Shown here piece by piece: positions 42,442-44,457 of a stretch of 44,457 nucleotides of DNA (within the stretch, counting starts at the first letter, position 1; each line of letters opens with the position of its first letter). The notes below the pieces were generated by a model, which ran no database searches, was not told where the DNA came from, and saw nothing but the letters and a program-made list of their open reading frames with translations. A program made the position numbers and the translations under genes. The DNA comes from Acidobacteriota bacterium (lineage in GTDB: Bacteria; Acidobacteriota; Terriglobia; Acidiferrales; UBA7541): positions 1-44,457 of the forward strand of contig QHYH01000145.1 in NCBI GenBank assembly GCA_003223215.1, given 5' to 3'.

Positions 42442-43975
42442 GCCTTCCGGCAATTCTCACGACGCTGCGGATATTTCTGTCGATGTGCTCATCGTCGGCG
42501 CAGGCTTTTCCGGCATTTGTATGGGCATCAAGCTGCTTGAAGCCGGGGTTAAGAATTTTCTGATCATCGAAAAGAGTGAAGACCTCGGCGGCACCTGGTA
42601 CGAGAATCGCTATCCCGGCTGCGCTTGCGATGTTCCGGCACATCTTTATTCTTTTTCATTCGACCGCAATCCCAACTGGACCCGCATGTTCGCCGGCCAG
42701 CAGGAGATCTGGCAATACCTGAAATCCTGCGTCGAACGTTACGGGCTCGGGCCGTACCTACGCTTTAAAACGCGTTTTTGCGAAGCCGCTTGGGACGAGG
42801 CTGCCGGTCATTGGCGCATCGCCACGAGTCACGTCTCGCGCGACAACGGCAATTTCAGTAAAACGGTGAGAATCCGCGCTCGTGTCCTGATCTCCGGCAT
42901 GGGCGCGCTCCACGTCCCGCATTATCCGGAAATCCCCGGCATCGAGCGTTTTTGCGGCCCTTCGTTCCACTCTGCAGCATGGCCCTCGGAGGTGGACTTA
43001 GGCGCCAAGACTGTCGCGGTGATTGGCACCGGCGCGAGCGCAATTCAATTCATTCCGCATATCGCCCCGCGCGCCGGCAAACTCTACATTTTCCAGCGCA
43101 CGCCTCCGTGGATTGTGCCGCGCCTGGACTTTGGCATTCCCGAGAAATGGCGCGAGCGCTTCCGCCGCATGCCAGGCCTCACCTGGATCATTCGCAAGTT
43201 TCTTTTTTTTGCTCTCGAATGGCGCGTCCTCAGTTTTCTTGGCGATCGAGTCGTCCGCGGGCATGTGGAAAAAATCGCGCGCAATCATTTGGAAAGCAGC
43301 GTGAGCGATCCCAGGCTGCGTGCGGCGCTGACGCCGCGCTATCAGATTGGCTGCAAGCGCATCCTGCTTTCCGACGATTTTTATCCCGCGTTTCGGCGTC
43401 GCAACGTGGAGCTGGTCACCGACAGAATTGCGGAAATCCGCGAGCGCAGTGTGGTCACGCAGGACAGCGTGGAGCGCCCGGTCGACGTCTTGATCTACGG
43501 CACCGGCTTCCACGTCACCGAGCAATTCATCGGTATGAAGCTTTTTGGCCGCGGCGGCCTCGAGATCCACGATGCCTGGCGCAACGGCTTGAGCGCCTAT
43601 CTCGGCGTCAGCGTCAGCGGCTTCCCCAATTTCTTCATTCTCCTCGGCCCCAACACCGGCCTGGGCCACAATTCCGTCGTGCTCATGATCGAGGCGCAGG
43701 TCCGCTACGTGATCAAATGCCTGAGGCTCATGCGCGAACGAAACATCGGCGCCATGGAGGTTCGTGCCGAATCGCAGCAGCATTTCGCCGCCAATCTTCG
43801 CGACCACATGGCGCGCACGGTTTGGCAATCCGGCGGCTGCCGCAGCTGGTACCAAGACACGCACACCGGCGAGAACACCGCGCTGTGGCCCGGCTCCGTC
43901 ATCGATTACATGCGCAAGATGCGCTCGGTTGCTGCCTCGGAATATGTCTTGAGGCCCGCTCCGCCAACGGGTTAG
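42434..43975 (+). CDS. Flavin-dependent monooxygenase, Baeyer-Villiger type
   Basis: 513 residues; the ATG at 42434 lies inside the esterase stop region. FAD motif VLIVGAGFSGICMGIKLLEA (about residue 17), GGTWYENRYPGCACDVPAHL, the BVMO fingerprint FxGxxxHxxxW as FCGPSFHSAAWP (about 171), then the NADPH motif VIGTGASAIQFIP (about 197), and LIYGTGFHVTEQFIG near the C-terminal third. This set supports a type I Baeyer-Villiger monooxygenase. Substrate ketone unknown; coupling to the HSL esterase suggests a cyclic ketone or steroid-like path. Confidence 0.93.
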   Translation: MPEPSGNSHDAADISVDVLIVGAGFSGICMGIKLLEAGVKNFLIIEKSEDLGGTWYENRYPGCACDVPAHLYSFSFDRNPNWTRMFAGQQEIWQYLKSCVERYGLGPYLRFKTRFCEAAWDEAAGHWRIATSHVSRDNGNFSKTVRIRARVLISGMGALHVPHYPEIPGIERFCGPSFHSAAWPSEVDLGAKTVAVIGTGASAIQFIPHIAPRAGKLYIFQRTPPWIVPRLDFGIPEKWRERFRRMPGLTWIIRKFLFFALEWRVLSFLGDRVVRGHVEKIARNHLESSVSDPRLRAALTPRYQIGCKRILLSDDFYPAFRRRNVELVTDRIAEIRERSVVTQDSVERPVDVLIYGTGFHVTEQFIGMKLFGRGGLEIHDAWRNGLSAYLGVSVSGFPNFFILLGPNTGLGHNSVVLMIEAQVRYVIKCLRLMRERNIGAMEVRAESQQHFAANLRDHMARTVWQSGGCRSWYQDTHTGENTALWPGSVIDYMRKMRSVAASEYVLRPAPPTG

Positions 43976-44428
43976 GGGGCACAGACCTCCACACCAAGCC
44001 CAGGCGAACGGGCGGATGTGCGAAGAACAAATGGTATCGGTCGAACGAAGTTCGAGCGCCGTGAACCTGCGGCAAAAGCGGTGCCAGACCGAGAATGTGC
44101 GAGACACCTGGCAGACTAGCCTGACTTTCCGGGTTAACTGCAGCAAAATGCTTGTCTGCGTTCTTTCCTTGCCCGCCGATTCCTGAGCGGATCACTGAAA
44201 TCGCCAATAAAAACGGCCCTTTTGCTCATCTGCAGTCCTCTCGGGCAAGGAGTTCGATTGCCCGACAAGCGCACCGGAATGTGTATATACGAATCACCAC
44301 TTGCGCTCAAATCTTACCGCTCCGTCTCCAAATGCCAGAGAAATGCCATATTTACTGTGCTTGGAACCCCACCACAACCTATTGCGATCCGCCTTGACAA
44401 TCGCACAGGCGTATTGTATATACGAATC
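43976..44428. other. Intergenic region with a duplicated promoter
   Basis: About 450 bp between the BVMO gene and the right-edge gene. The first 270 bp show nothing recognisable. From about 44258 two related promoter units occur (below). Confidence 0.5.
44258..44296 (+). repeat. Promoter-like unit, copy 1 (upstream)
   Basis: Resembles the promoter of the right-edge gene: CCCGACAAGCGCACCGG followed by TGTATATACGAATCA (44282-44296). The last 15 bases are identical to 44415-44429, and CGCACxGG also matches. No start codon follows (ACC where the other has ATG). Confidence 0.65.
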
Positions 44429-44429
44429 A
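44394..44429 (+). promoter_or_regulatory. Promoter with palindromic -10 region (copy 2)
   Basis: TTGACA at 44394-44399, a 17-base spacer and TATATA at 44417-44422, inside the palindrome GTATATAC. The -10 ends seven bases before the ATG at 44429, so transcription would begin at or next to the start codon (leaderless mRNA). The palindrome across the -10 is a plausible autoregulator site. Confidence 0.65.
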
Positions 44430-44457
44430 TGCCAAGCCTCCAGTCCTACGCCGTGCG
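44429..44457 (+). CDS. Start of an unknown gene, cut by the right edge
   Basis: ATG followed by nine complete codons (MPSLQSYAVR) before the window ends. There is no SD; the promoter position suggests leaderless translation. Too short to assign. Small regulators or antitoxins often have such palindromic promoters, but this is only a guess. Confidence 0.4.

Noticed and set aside
42998-44146. 382-codon minus-strand frame opposite the BVMO gene
   Set aside because: Antisense shadow with low-complexity Ala/Asp/His content, no SD and no family resemblance; the plus-strand gene carries clear motifs.
1-44457. CRISPR array, toxin-antitoxin pair, phage or IS element
   Set aside because: No regularly spaced repeats, no cas gene, no transposase or integrase motif, no phage structural gene seen on either strand; the right-edge gene could be a small regulator but is cut off.

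Overview
The window looks like a chromosomal piece of an Acidobacteriota bacterium (class Terriglobia is my best guess). This rests on gene content, not on a marker gene: an ADOP-type MacB/FtsX permease remnant, two DUF507 genes side by side, a bacillithiol deacetylase (BshB1), FecR and PilZ/TonB proteins beside an exopolysaccharide cluster, and a homodimeric AceE pyruvate dehydrogenase. Base composition is moderately GC-rich throughout. No plasmid, phage structural or conjugation genes were seen.

Region 1 (1-15.9 kb, almost all minus strand) is an exopolysaccharide (EPS) assembly locus. In transcription order it holds a TPR protein, a PilZ-PilZ-TM-TonB_C fusion, a sugar-1-phosphate transferase, a Wzy/O-antigen-ligase-type membrane protein, GT4, FkbM methyltransferase, GT4, FkbM methyltransferase, GT2, a Wza/GumB-like export protein and a Wzc/GumC-like co-polymerase cut by the left edge. 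Several junctions overlap by 4 bp or lie within 25 bp. A FecR-domain protein is the one plus-strand gene. Together these would load the first sugar on the lipid carrier, extend and methylate the repeat unit, polymerise it and export it. The sugar transferase has lost its usual C-terminal tail.

Region 2 (16.1-23.05 kb) is bracketed by a 49-bp direct repeat (one mismatch) made of the 3' part of tRNA-Val(UAC). The full tRNA is at 22976-23051 and a 3' fragment is at 16107-16155. Between them lie a GH28 pectinase-like gene, a Tat-exported class V aminotransferase pseudogene, an alpha-glucuronidase-like glycosidase and another tRNA-like 3' fragment. This resembles a decayed tRNA-targeted island carrying plant-polysaccharide genes; no integrase is recognisable.

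Region 3 (23.1-31.6 kb) is housekeeping and accessory: two DUF507 genes, an NTF2-like gene with a compensated frameshift, an NmrA-like oxidoreductase, a small membrane protein, an M48 periplasmic protease, a small unknown gene with its own promoter, BshB1, a collapsed ADOP permease pseudogene and an SDR oxidoreductase.

Region 4 (31.7-44.4 kb) holds aceE, an ABM-domain gene with a damaged Tat leader, a Nudix hydrolase, a BtuF-like binding protein, an acetamidase/formamidase, an IscU/SufU-like scaffold lacking one usual ligand, a MocA-XdhC pair for molybdenum enzymes, a zinc-type MDR dehydrogenase, an HSL-type esterase overlapping a Baeyer-Villiger-type monooxygenase, and at the right edge a duplicated promoter in front of a gene that runs out of the window.

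Five genes show one-base or small-deletion lesions. Either this genome is losing accessory genes or the assembly carries residual indels; reads would decide. I did not find a clearly new multi-gene system. The most unusual items are the PilZ-PilZ-TonB fusion, the tRNA-Val-bracketed segment, the repeated promoter units and the IscU-like protein lacking its third cysteine.
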